Below are positions 11,553-22,100 of a stretch of DNA of 64,000 bases, in pieces; position 1 is the stretch's first letter, and each line of letters opens with the position of its first letter. The position numbers and the translations under genes were made by a program. The notes beneath the pieces were generated by a model. The model ran no database searches. It was not told the DNA's origin and saw only the letters and a list, made by a program, of their open reading frames with translations. Origin of the DNA: Allomyces arbusculus (lineage: Eukaryota; Blastocladiomycota; Blastocladiomycetes; Blastocladiales; Blastocladiaceae). Location: assembly GCA_027604705.1 (NCBI GenBank), contig JADHYV010000019.1:147637-211636 (forward strand). Reading direction: 5' to 3'.

Positions 11553-12538
11553 TTACGCCTCGTTCACGGCGCCAAAGTACTCCTTGGACTTGATGGGGTC
11601 GGGCTTCATCGTGCGTGCGCCCTTGGACCAGTTGGCCGGGCAGACTACATATTCAAATCGAAGACAGGACATTGGTCAGCGCGTGCGTCCTTTACCGCCC
11701 TCCTGCGGAAATAACAATCTGTCAACGCACCTTCGCCGTGCTTGTCCGTGAACTGCAGCGCCTCGACGAGCCGCAGCGTCTCGTCCACGTTGCGGCCAAT
11801 CGGCAGATCGTTGACCGTGATCTGGCGCAAAATGCCCTTGGGGTCGATAATGAAGGTGCCACGGAGCGCAATGCCAGCGTCCTCGATCAGCACGCCATAG
11901 TCGCGCGAAATGGTCTTCTTGATGTCCGAGATCAGCGGGATCTGCGTCGCGCCGAGCCCACCCTGCTTGCGCGGCACGTTGGTCCAAGCCAGATGGGAGT
12001 GCTCCGAGTCAACCGAGACGGCCATGACCTCGGTGTTGAGCTTCTTGAAGTCGCCGGCGCGGTCGTTGAAGGCCGTGATTTCCGTCGGGCAGACAAACGT
12101 GCTGGTGGGCAGTGGAGTGGGGCGTGGTCAGCCGCGAAATCGGTTGCGTGCGCGCGGCGCGTGCAGGATTCGCGACTGGAAACAAGGCGATCCGTACAAA
12201 TCGAGCGGGTAAAAGAACAGGACAACGTATTTGCCGCGGAAGCTCGACAGGGACACGTCCTTGAACTCGCCATTGACGACGGCGCGCGCCGTGAACTCGG
12301 GCGCGGGCTTCTGAATTTGGGCGACAGCGTGATCTGGTGGAGGGTGACCGTATCCGCATCCATCAGCCAAATATGGGATCGGATCGCTGGCGCGCGCTAT
12401 TGTTGAATGATTGTGAACTCGCGTACGTGCTGCAATCCGCGAGGTCGAAAAGCGCGCCACGGCGGCAACGCGGGCGGCGGGCGACACGGTGGTGGCGAGC
12501 TGGCGCGCAGCGGGGGCGGCAAACGAGCGCAGGAACAT
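11553..12538 (-). CDS. PRDX3: Mitochondrial typical 2-Cys peroxiredoxin
   Basis: Reduces hydrogen peroxide and alkyl hydroperoxides, with thioredoxin as usual reductant; probably in the mitochondrial matrix. Four exons on the minus strand: 12427-12538, 12198-12333, 11731-12101 and 11553-11644, 236 residues, all phases closing. Residues 1 to about 40 are Arg/Ala/Ser-rich with no acidic residues, a typical presequence. The peroxidatic cysteine sits in YPLDFTFVCPTE, rebuilt exactly across the first two-base split codon, and the resolving cysteine in [13 protein letters not shown] and a C-terminal YF motif are both present, the pair linked in eukaryotes to overoxidation sensitivity. The start at 12538 (MFLRSF) is preferred over an in-frame ATG five codons upstream. 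It lies tail-to-tail with the preceding gene and in tandem with the CDGSH gene. Confidence 0.92.
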
Positions 12539-12948
12539 GGTGCTGGTGGTCAAACTGGTCGATTCAAGAAACGGGGTCGAGGATGAAGAGGAGAGAGAGA
12601 AAGCACACGCACAGCGATCCCTTCCTTCACGTTCAACAATCGGAACCGTCGGTCAGGTTTTCTCGGGGTAAGTTGCAAGCACTCCAACCCTAACCTCGTT
12701 TGCTGCCTTCGCATGCTTTGACTGACGCACGGTCACTGTGTCTACCTCTGCTCGCACGACCAACTCGGCCAGCGTTCCGTGCTGGGTAAATTCTAACATT
12801 GTGCATGTAATGGCCAAAAAATGTGGCGTGCAGAGCAACCAAATCAACGAGCATTGATGTCGTTGAGCATGCCCGCAAGCATGGGTCAAACGATGCGCCG
12901 TGTCCACGCGCCTTGCATCTCTCCGAGACCCAAGACGGCTCCAAAGGT

Positions 12949-13806
12949 TTAAAGATCAATGAGCACCGTGCCGGGAGTCCACCCGCATGCCGAGCAAATC
13001 TTGATGTCGTCCGTGTGTGGGCCCGTGCACGCCTTTTGCCGCTTGTAAACGTCAATCGGGCAGCTCATGTCTATGGGAGCGCACAAAGGTCAGACTCTTG
13101 ATGCGGAAAAATGCGAATGAGTGGATCAATACGCACGCGTCGCATCGCAAAGCGGCGGCTTTCTGCGAACCAGAAACATGGAGAAGACCGTTAGTCGATG
13201 CAAGCCGCTCTCGCTCGGAATGCAAGGACAATGGATCCCGTACTTCGTGTACTTGCAGTTACAGATATCGTAAATGGTCTGCGGCGTCTCAGGCACCTTC
13301 CACACCAATGGCTTGAACTCCGTCCCACGCTAAACGCACCATTGTGCGCAATTTGTCACGCTCGTGAATGACAAACGGTGGAGAATATTCGCGTACGTGA
13401 CTGCCATCGCACCATGGCTGCGATTTGGACAAGCCTGCGAATGGAACGGCTTGGTTTGCGACCCAGATTCGAACGACACGCTGCGTATGGCCATCAAAGC
13501 TCACGCACCACAAGTGCACCATTTCTTGGTCTCGCCCGGCTTCAGGTTGCGCACAATGCACGGGCCGTAGAACGGCACGGACGGGCACAGCTGCTTCTTT
13601 TCGCCATCGGCGGTGGGTGAGGTCGCGGGACTGCTGTTCACGCCACGGGCCAAATCCTCAACGTCGACGAGTGCTGAGCCGGAACAGGGCGCCGGCGCCG
13701 AGGCGGGTGCTGCTTGCTGAGAGGGCTCACTAGCACGCGAGGGCCCGGTCATCGATGAGCTCCTTGCTGCAGGTCGCGTGATGGCGGGCTGGAGCGTGTT
13801 GTTCAT
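12949..13806 (-). CDS. CISD3: Two-motif CDGSH iron-sulfur protein (CISD3-like)
   Basis: CISD3-type proteins hold two [2Fe-2S] clusters, each bound by three Cys and one His, inside mitochondria. Five exons: 13509-13806, 13397-13434, 13244-13317, 13137-13162 and 12949-13070, giving 185 residues with every phase closing. Motif 1 is rebuilt across intron 1 as CTCGLSKSQPWCDGSH. Motif 2 is rebuilt across introns 3 and 4 as CNCKYTKKPPLCDATH; its final His codon is split C|AC, which supports the join. CDAT replaces the usual CDGT. A Ser/Pro/Ala-rich N-terminus (about 70 residues) precedes the core. A Cys-containing C-terminal tail of about 38 residues (SCPIDVYKRQ...CSACGW) is unlike animal CISD3. Two exons are only 38 and 26 nt long. 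Confidence 0.85.
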
Positions 13807-14233
13807 GGTTTGGATATCGCTGGCTGGTGATTGCTTCAGTTGACCCAGTTCTTGGAGTTCAAGAGATTGAACCGTCGCAGAACGACAGTATCAGATCGAG
13901 TGTCCAAACCGATCTGTTGCAGCATGGTTGTGTTGGACTCTATTGGCGCGTCATGGTCGTCCTGAAGGTGCAACACGGCGTTTGGATCGGTGGGGTCGGC
14001 TGAACGGTTACGGTGGATGCGGTGGGCCCTGGCACGTTGCGAGTGATGAGTTTGACGGGGCAATGACTTGATGTCTTTGCAAGCGTTCGTGGTGCACTTC
14101 CAACAGGTGTTCTATAGTAACCTTGCTTCCAAGCTTTTCATGCACTGCATTCCTGACTGCATCCGCTTTCAATATTTCCACATCACATTCAAAGACAACT
14201 CGCTGCAGACCGTGGCCGACAATCAGCTAAACA
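13807..14233. promoter_or_regulatory. Divergent intergenic region between CDGSH and ZNHIT2 genes
   Basis: A 427-base spacer between outward-facing genes, expected to hold both promoters. A run of overlapping short frames on each strand has no recognisable content. No TATA box is obvious. Confidence 0.35.
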
Positions 14234-15643
14234 ATGGATGCATCAACGCTGCTCGAGTCCTTGCCGTGCGCCTTGTTCGTATTGCAAACTCAAATCACAC
14301 TGCGACAGGATGATCTCCAATCTCACCGGACGCGATTGACCAACGAACAGCTGCAATGGCAACCAATCCAAGTATCGCTGCCCACGATGCGATGCACCTT
14401 ACTGCTCGCTGAGTTGTTACCGTGCCGAGGTACGTACGGCTCTTGCTGGCTGAAGTTTTACAATGTCGTGAGTTTTGCGATACTGAAAATGAGCTTTGAC
14501 TACAAGCTTGACCCAACACGCGACAGAGGCACTGCTCATGCGTGACTGGCTTCCACCAAGCAACAATCAAGGAGAGTCTCTCCGCGCTCAAGGTCGACGA
14601 CAAGGGCCGCAAGACCATGGCCACGATTCTCCACCGCGTCGGGGCGAGCAAGCAAAGCAACAGTGAGCATGGTGACAACAACGCATCAATTAGTGATGGT
14701 ACGCTGATCACCTCTCTTGCCCCTTGCTCCGATACCAGCTGACCAGTTTTGCCCCATCGCTAGACCTCGCGCAACGCATGGAGGGCATCAACCTCGACAC
14801 GGCGACCGTCGACGAGATTCTCGCGCACATGACCGCGGCCGAGCGCGCACGGTTCGACGCAAGTGCGCAAGCAACCATGACCGAGCTCGCTGCCTCATGG
14901 TCTCCATGGTGGCGCGACGGCGAACCCTCGACTACATGGCCCAATCTCCCCGCTGATATGGCCGTGCTCCCGGAGCACCAACCGCGCAACCAAAACTTGA
15001 TATTCAATCTGCTCGAGGTCCTGGTTGCGTACGTGACTGTTGCGCGCATGACGTGTGGCGACCTTGGTCTCGACGGCACCGACCCGGACGTGAGCGTTGC
15101 CGCGGTGGTTTGGGATGTATCGCGCGTGTTGGGGACGCAGGACGCGTTTGCGTGGACTTCGGTCGACGATGTCGTGGAGAACGTGATCCACGTCGCGGAA
15201 AAGGTTCGTACAGGCACCGTCGCGTGAATTTGTGCCGCTCCATTCATGTGAACTGATTGAATAATGGTCGCCGTGTCCAACAGCACACCGAGTACTTTGC
15301 ATCGCCGGACCGCATCCCGACTCTCTTCGAGGACGTCTTGTATCTTTTGCGCACGCCCGGTGACCCGCCGGCGCTTCGTGCATTGGCGCAGCTCCAACGG
15401 CTGTTTGCCGTGGTCCAGCAGTGCACGATCGTGGCCAAACCTGTGCGCAAGCGCGCCATGCTGACGACCCGCAAGCTGCAGTTCTACCAGCAGTATTTGG
15501 CGTGGATCGTGTCTACGGACGATGGTGTCGGAATGCTGGCCGTGCTGCGCGTTGCTGTGAAAGCATCAATCACGCTGCCCGTGGCCGCTGACCGTGCGGC
15601 CAGCAACGGTGTGCAGTCCAGGCCGCTAATTCAAGAAATGTAA
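14234..15643 (+). CDS. ZNHIT2: HIT-type zinc finger protein ZNHIT2
   Basis: ZNHIT2 works with the R2TP chaperone (RUVBL1/2), for example in U5 snRNP assembly. Exons 14234-14274, 14351-14429, 14527-14637, 14739-15203 and 15284-15643 give about 351 residues. The N-terminal HIT finger is rebuilt across intron 1: PCAFCNGNQSKYRCPRC then YCSLSCYRAERHCSC, with the CxxC, CPRC, CxxxC and HxxC ligands. The middle has the family hallmark SPWWRDG followed by an NLLEVLVAYVTVARM segment, matching the region downstream of the PWW motif in ZNHIT2. The end is helical. The third donor (GTCGGG at 14638) is the only one that keeps phase, so this junction is the weakest. The stop lies 26 bases from the stop of the convergent APC7 gene. 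Confidence 0.82.
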
Positions 15644-15669
15644 TGTGTTCCTATTACCGCACGATCGTC

Positions 15670-17716
15670 TCAGATATCTTCATCCCCTGGCACCGCGTGC
15701 AGCTTTTCGTTCATCCGAACGATCCACTGCTGGGCCTCGACGCTCCGCGGAGCGCGCGTCCGGGCCTCAATAAACTCGTTCAGCGAAGCCAAAGTTTGAC
15801 CCTCGAGATCAAACGCGATCCCGCGCTCCACTAGTATCGTTTCCGTTTTGCCCATGAACGGCGTGCAAAAGTTGAGGCTACCATGGCAAGAGCGAAGCAA
15901 ATGCACGTAAGTCTTTGACGACCATCTGGAAAACGAATGGAGAACAGTGAAACGCACAGTTGGTGGATCCGAGCGGGGTTCTGTTGCCGAACGTACTCGG
16001 CACACAACAGGCGAAGGGCAGACTCGCACGTCGGGTGCTTCAGGATAAGCTTTTCCAAGAGCGCAACGGCGTCGGCCTTCCACGAGACGGGTGAATCCAA
16101 AAGGTATCAGCGCGATGCACCAGCTCCATCCGAAAAAAAGCGATGCTCAAGCCATACCTTGTCGTTCGGGCCGCCATGCAGCAGAAATGCATTTGCCACA
16201 ATGCCAATTGCCTCGGCATTGGCCGGGTATCTGGGCAGGACCTCCCTTGCCACGACCAGTGCGTGATTCGCCCAGTCCTCGCTCGCGCTGTACGCAGAGA
16301 GCGCAAAATGATACGCGAGCAAGTCCGGCGTCTGCTGCAACAAGTCCTTGGCAATCGAGATGGCGAGCCGCGAATCGTTTTCGAGCAGCGCCAAGTGTCC
16401 GCGGACAAGGCGGGCGAGACGATACCCGGGCTCAATTTGCTCGGCCTAGATAACAATGTTCCTCGTCAGTTTCCTGGTCTCGGTGGTGCATTCCATGGAA
16501 ATGCGTCGCACCAAGTCCAACGAGTGCTTGGCTTCTTCCAGCGCACCCACATACCACGCCCATACCGCATTCGCGATCGTCACCTCGACCGACTCGCGCG
16601 CGATCCGATTCAGCCGCTGCACAACGACCTGCACGCTCCGCTCCCACTGCACGGCACGTTCCGCGGCCTCCTGGTCGCTGCACGCCGGCTCCGGTCCAAT
16701 CTGTTTCAGCACGAACACATACATGTCCATGTCGCGCACGCGCCACGGGTCGAGGAGCCACACGCGATCAAACTGAGCACGCGCGTCCTTCCATTGCATT
16801 TGTCGCGCGAGCACGTTGGCGGCCCGAGCCGTCAGCTCAGGATCGTGTGTGAGCGGGTGCGTCGCGAGCTGATCGCGTGCAGCGGGTAAATTACCGTCGT
16901 TGCAGTGCGTCTCGGCCATGTGCAGTTGTTGGACCCACGCGGCAGGGTGAGCAGTATCAGTCGTAGCGCGAACGTCGGCGAGCGACAGACCGACGCGCTG
17001 CGCGGCGGATACGAGCTCGGTCGCGTCCGGGTATCGTGCGAGAAGGTGCGACAAGCACGTCCGGCGTTGACTAGTGGCATGAATGGTTGATCAGTGGCCG
17101 GCATACGTTCAACGGAAAAAACGTCGAGCACGCACGCAAAGTAGCCAAACTGCACAATTATCCACTTCAATTTGTCGGTCAGGGCATTTTCAGGCATCTT
17201 CTCCACCTGGTATCATGAGCCTGGTCAGTGTTTTTTCCATTTGCGCGCGACAGGCACAGCAGGCTGGGGGAAACCGCGTACCACTTTCAAGGCCTTGTCG
17301 TGCTCGTGCAGCTTGACGAGCAGTGCGACATACTTTTCAACCAGGCCAACAAAATGGGAGAGCTGGCCAGAAGGAATGGTTTGAATAGCTGCGTCGTAGT
17401 GCATGCACGCCTTGACACGCTCGCCGTCCTCGACACACGCATCGCCCACGATTTCGTGCCCTTGGATGGTGAATTGCACGTCGGTCGGCTCCCATGCCTT
17501 GGATTCGAGGTATGTCAAGGTGCAAGACGCCTGATTGATCGGGCACGAAGGAGTCGCTGGTCAGCACACAGGGACATACGTATTGGCGGTGACCTCGAGC
17601 GCCGTCAATACCAGACACTTGGCCGACTGGATAAACCCGACCGTGAGATGCGAGCGTGCCGCATGGAGTGTTCCTGGAACATCAAATGGAGCGCTTGCAG
17701 CAAGTTCGCGTGTCAT
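15670..17716 (-). CDS. APC7: Anaphase-promoting complex subunit APC7 (TPR protein)
   Basis: APC7 is a TPR subunit of the APC/C ubiquitin ligase that drives mitotic exit; budding and fission yeasts lack it. Seven exons: 17594-17716, 17282-17530, 17136-17206, 16512-17070, 16445 down to 16158, 16076 down to 15958, and 15877-15670. All phases close, giving 538 residues (animal APC7 about 565-600). The N-terminus MTRELAASAPFDVP matches the short APC7 head. TPR-like helices run throughout; the most telling stretch, WKDARAQFDRVWLLDPWRVR followed by DMDMYVFVLKQ, parallels the APC7 segment "FEQAQMLDPYLIKGMDVYGYLL" of animals. An acidic GDEDI ends the protein, shorter than the acidic tail of animal APC7. 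Introns are 59-80 nt, several with a CTGAC-like branch site. Confidence 0.75.
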
Positions 17717-17927
17717 GATCGCACCGATGCAGTGCTTCAAGTTGTGGGTGGCTCGACGTGGTATGGATTGCACTCAAAAGTGCCAAAATGACCATCACCA
17801 CGCGAACCACCACAGCGACCACATCGAAGCAACCATCAGTGAAAAACAGTAAACTGACAATGCAATGGGTGAAGTTCGAAAAACATCGTAACAACGCAGC
17901 TAATTAATGAAATTATATCAAAGCTGC

Positions 17928-19119
17928 TTAAACTGCGGTTTGCTCGCTCACCGCCTTGCCCGCTGGTCCCGCAATCTCGTGGAAGGCCTCAGGCAATGGC
18001 GACGCATCGTCACCCTCGACGACGGCCGGCAGAGGATTGATGAGCTTGCCGTGCATGTCGAGCTTGGGCCGGCTCGACCAATAACTGTCGCCGTACGACA
18101 CGAGCACTTCGCCGTCGACGGGAATCGCCTTGGTTGCCAAGTAAATAGCATGCCAGACATTGCGGTATGGCACGTACTGCACCTCGGCATTAATGTGATC
18201 GTGGTCGCCGTCATTGGCAAACCGGAACCAGTTGCCGCGGTCCTTCGCATCGATGCCCAAATCCAGCGTGTTGCCGACCTCGTCGCGTATTTCCGACGGA
18301 TACGACCACACGTAGTCTGTGGTGTGCGACCGATTCGAGAGCACGCCCGCGTAGACGCCGAGTACGTCGCCCTTGCGGATTGGTGACGCGGCAAACAGGC
18401 CAAACCCGCGCACGTCGTCCGTGAAGGCCACGTAGTAGCGCTGGTCGACCGTTGTACCGCGCTCAATCCACGCGCCGTACTTGAACACACGCTTGGTCAT
18501 TTCGTCGGGGTTTTCGGTGAAGGTCTTGTCCTTAGTCACGTCGTGAGCAACAACGTACCGCTCGATCGCCGGGTCGATCACCTATTGCGGGGGGCGTGGG
18601 TCAGGACGTGAAAAGAAGAACGAAGCGGCCAAGTCCAGCGACTTGCGACCGAACCAAATGATGAATTGGGTCGACCCCCAAGTGCGACAGAAAGTGCTCC
18701 ATGGTAAACCGGTGTGGCGGCCTCAACAAGTGCTCGCGCGAGGCTGGCGACGCAGACTGCGCTTTGGTCAGGTCTTGAAGCTGGCTGGCCAGTTGCGCGA
18801 CCTGCTCATGCAATTCGTTGGTCGCAGAGACAAGCTGCTCTTGGACCGCGAGGAGCTCAGTGACACTGGCGTGGCCATTCGCCAAAGTACGGGCAGGGCT
18901 TGGAATGCCGAATAACCGAGCGAGCGGGCCGTCCTGAACTACGAGCGCTTGGTGCAGCAGCAGGGCGAGCAGCGCCACCGTCAAGGCGGTCGACATGCAC
19001 GAGGGGAAAACACTGCTGGAAGGGCTTGTGGCGACCGGATGACGCTGCGCCGATGGTGACCGCCCTCGGCTCAACGTGGAACGTTTGACATGCGGGCTCG
19101 GACTCGGTGATGAGGACAT
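17928..19119 (-). CDS. Membrane-anchored SET-domain protein
   Basis: Two exons, 18655-19119 and 17928-18581 (intron GTTCGG...AATAG, phase 0), give 372 residues. Residues 1-40 are Ser/Arg/Pro-rich; one hydrophobic segment (around MSTALTVALLALLLHQALVV) looks like a signal anchor; a short coiled coil follows (VTELLAVQEQLVSATNELHE). The C-terminal half is a SET fold: GFGLFAASPIRKGD and GVYAGVL at its start, then GNWFRFANDGDHDHINAE, where canonical enzymes have RFxNHxCxPN, and EVLVSYGDSYW near the end. SET proteins usually methylate lysine. Here the NH of the cofactor-binding loop is ND and no post-SET cysteines follow, so catalysis is uncertain. The start at 19119 is the first ATG in frame and lies 49 bases inside the end of the upstream gene, in another frame. 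Confidence 0.7.
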
Positions 19120-22100
19120 GATGGCTGCAGACTTGCCTGGCTGGGCGAGAGGAATAATCGACAGGCTGGGATGGTCTCTTTCAAGGTGAGGGGGAAAGGG
19201 GACACGTCTGATTGACCGAGGCGGTGGAGCAGCCAGCTGCACGTGAGCGCGTCGTGCTTGTTGGACGAGAGGCCCAGCCTTTTCCCTGAAAATTTCAATG
19301 GTAATGTATTACATTCATGGACACGATTCGATGCTCTTGTCCAATGTGAAATGGCGCGGCGCCACCCCGCCAAGGCAGCTGTCAGCTTCAGTCCTCGTCG
19401 TCCCTCAGCACAATCACTACGTTGCGTGATCGTCAGTGCGAAATCCAACACACGTCCACACCAAGCACAATACGTACCTCTCTGCTGCATGGTCCGTGGT
19501 GGTTCAGGTAGAGGCGGCGGTGGAGGCGGGGACAGCCCGCCAGCCGCCGCGCCGCCCACCGGCCGCCCCAACGACCGTACATAGTATTCGGGAAGGTGGC
19601 GTTGCCGTTTGGCGGTGGCCACATCCTCGTAGTCACCGACAATGCTCGCCGACCGCCGCTTATGCATCCCCCGAGTCTGCAATGAATCCGACGGCCTATC
19701 ACGTCGATCGGCCCCCGCGTCGCGCGGCGCCTCGTGCGGCGGACGCGATCGTGACGGTGGTGGTGGCCGTCGCGGATCATGATTGCGCGGTGGTGGTGGT
19801 GGTGGTGGTGGTGGTGGTGGTGGTGGTGGCAACGCAGGTGCTGCGTTGCCGTGGCGGTCCGGCGGCGATTGCCCCGCCCAGAACCCACTAGCGTCGGGCC
19901 GATCCGAGGCCGCGGCCGGTGCGCCTGGCGGGGTCACCGACTCGGGCAGCGGCGCAACGCCTGGACGCGTCTGGCGGCCCCACCCCGTAGGTGACGCAGG
20001 GCGCGCGGGCGGTGCAGCCAAGTGGTTCGGGTCGCGCCCGTAGCCATTCCGCGACGGCGGCTGCGGCTGTTCCGCGAGCCGGTCGAATGCGTCACTGGGT
20101 GCCGGGCGACGTGGTGAGCGTGATATGATCTGCACTTCTTCGTCGCCGTCGTCGTCTTCGATCGGTGGCGGTGGTGGTGGCGGTACGACCGCAGGCCGCG
20201 GTGCCGGCGAAATGTTATGCAGGTCGTCGTCGCTGTCGTCACAGTCGACCAGGTCCACGGCTTCGCGAGGAGGCGGTTCCGGTGCGTTGTTGTGAGCCAG
20301 GCGCGAAGGGGTCGCCGCCAGATCCTCGATCGGTTCGGGCGTTGGTCTCGGCGTTGGCGTGGTGGGTACGCTCGGTCTGGCGCCCAGCGGGTACGCCGGC
20401 AGCGCTGCGGTCGGGAGCGGTGGCGAGCCCGGCGAGCTGCTTTCCGAGTCGCAAATGACCACACAGAGCACGGACGAAGCTGCTGCCAGAGAAGGCGGCG
20501 GTTCGCGTGGTGCCGGAGCAGGTTGCGCAGGGTCAAGCTGATGAGCTGGGGCCGGATCGGATGCGGGACGCTGCGTGCAGTGACTTGGAGACGGGCGAGG
20601 TGGGGAGGGTGGTAGTGGCGGTGCCGGATCCCTACCGCCAACCACATCAATCAAACGAGGACGTGCCTCGGTGTTGAGCGCGACCGGCGCGGCGGCAGCA
20701 GCGAGCGTATGGGCACCGCCCGCAGCCGCGTCCTCGACCACGCCGACGTCGCTTGCCAAATCGGCCCGCCCGGACACGGGCAAAAGCGCGTTGAGTGTGG
20801 CATCGATGAGCTGCGCGCCATGGCCCGGACGTGGGCCAGGCGGCGAGGGTGGCCGCGAAGGAACCGGTTCCACGTCACCAACCGTGGCTACCGCCAGTAG
20901 ACCTGTTTCATCGTTCAGCGCGATCGGCGCAGCAGCAAAGCCGTGCCCACGGTCGTCGCCGACAGTTGCGCCGTCCCCCATCGCGTCCGGGCCGCTACCC
21001 ACATCAATCGCCGGCGCTGGTGGCGGAATTGGCTCGCGCTCGGGCACAGTCGACGTGGCAGCGGGACAAGCAGGTGGCGCTGCACCGCGCGTAGGTGGCG
21101 TCGGTGCGCCATCAACAGAGCTCGCAACGGCCGGGAAGGAGAGCTCGTTGGCATCATCCATGGCCATATAGTCGTCGCTATCGTCGTCGAATGCGTCAGC
21201 AAGCTCGAAGGCAATCGCCGACTCACTTGGACACGTTGGCGCGACTTCGCCGCCCTCGTCGTCGCTCTCCTCGACCGTCGCTGCCCATGCAGGTTCGAGC
21301 GTAGCCGCGAACGTGCGCATCCGCGCAGCGCGGTCATCGAGCGACGGCAGGACGAGCCGCTTGGCGACAGGTACGGGAACCGGCAGCGGTGGCTCGAGCA
21401 GTGGCACGAGCGCAGCGAATCGAAACGCCAGCTTGGCCCGCGGCTCGAAGCGCATTGATCGGGTCCGGTGAAAATGGAATGGGCGAGAGTTGAAGCTCGG
21501 CTACCGATAAGAAACGGTGCGTGAGGTGAGAGGGAAAGGAACACTCGATAAGGCAAGGGACATACCGGCGCAAACGGGAGCGGCGGTCGTTTTGTAATCC
21601 GGATCGGCGGTAGCTCAATAAATTCGTCGGTCTCGTCTTGGTCCACTTCCATTGCGGCACCGTCAGGTGCGTGGAACGGTAAATCGTGAGCCTTCTCGTA
21701 ATGCGCAAAGAGATCGTCCCACGCGCCGCCCTACAATCACATTGTCAGCGTAAGAATTTGGTCAGTTTCAGGCCAATTTTTACGTCCAAGACGACCTGCA
21801 ACATACCACAAAGATGCACGACTCGAACTGGCACCGCACCGACGCGTACATCGGCACCTTGAATCAAAAAACGAGCAAGGAAGTGTCAGTCTTGGCATGA
21901 TCAGACAACATTCAGGGGCTAAAGCCAGCAACAATACCTCGACCACCACCGAGTTTGCCAGATCCGGTTCAGCACGCTGCACTTGCGCCTTGAGGTCCAC
22001 GTCGGCAACAATGGCTGCATCGACAATGCCCTCGCTTTTCACGGCGGGTTCATGCTCCTCGCGCCGCGTCGCCCCGACGCCCAGCTGCAGAGCCGGCACT

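Noticed and set aside
18601-21455. Fusion of the zinc-finger gene with the SET gene
   Set aside because: The last splice (phase 1, G|GG) puts the zinc-finger protein in a different frame from the SET protein, so a fusion would need another splice.
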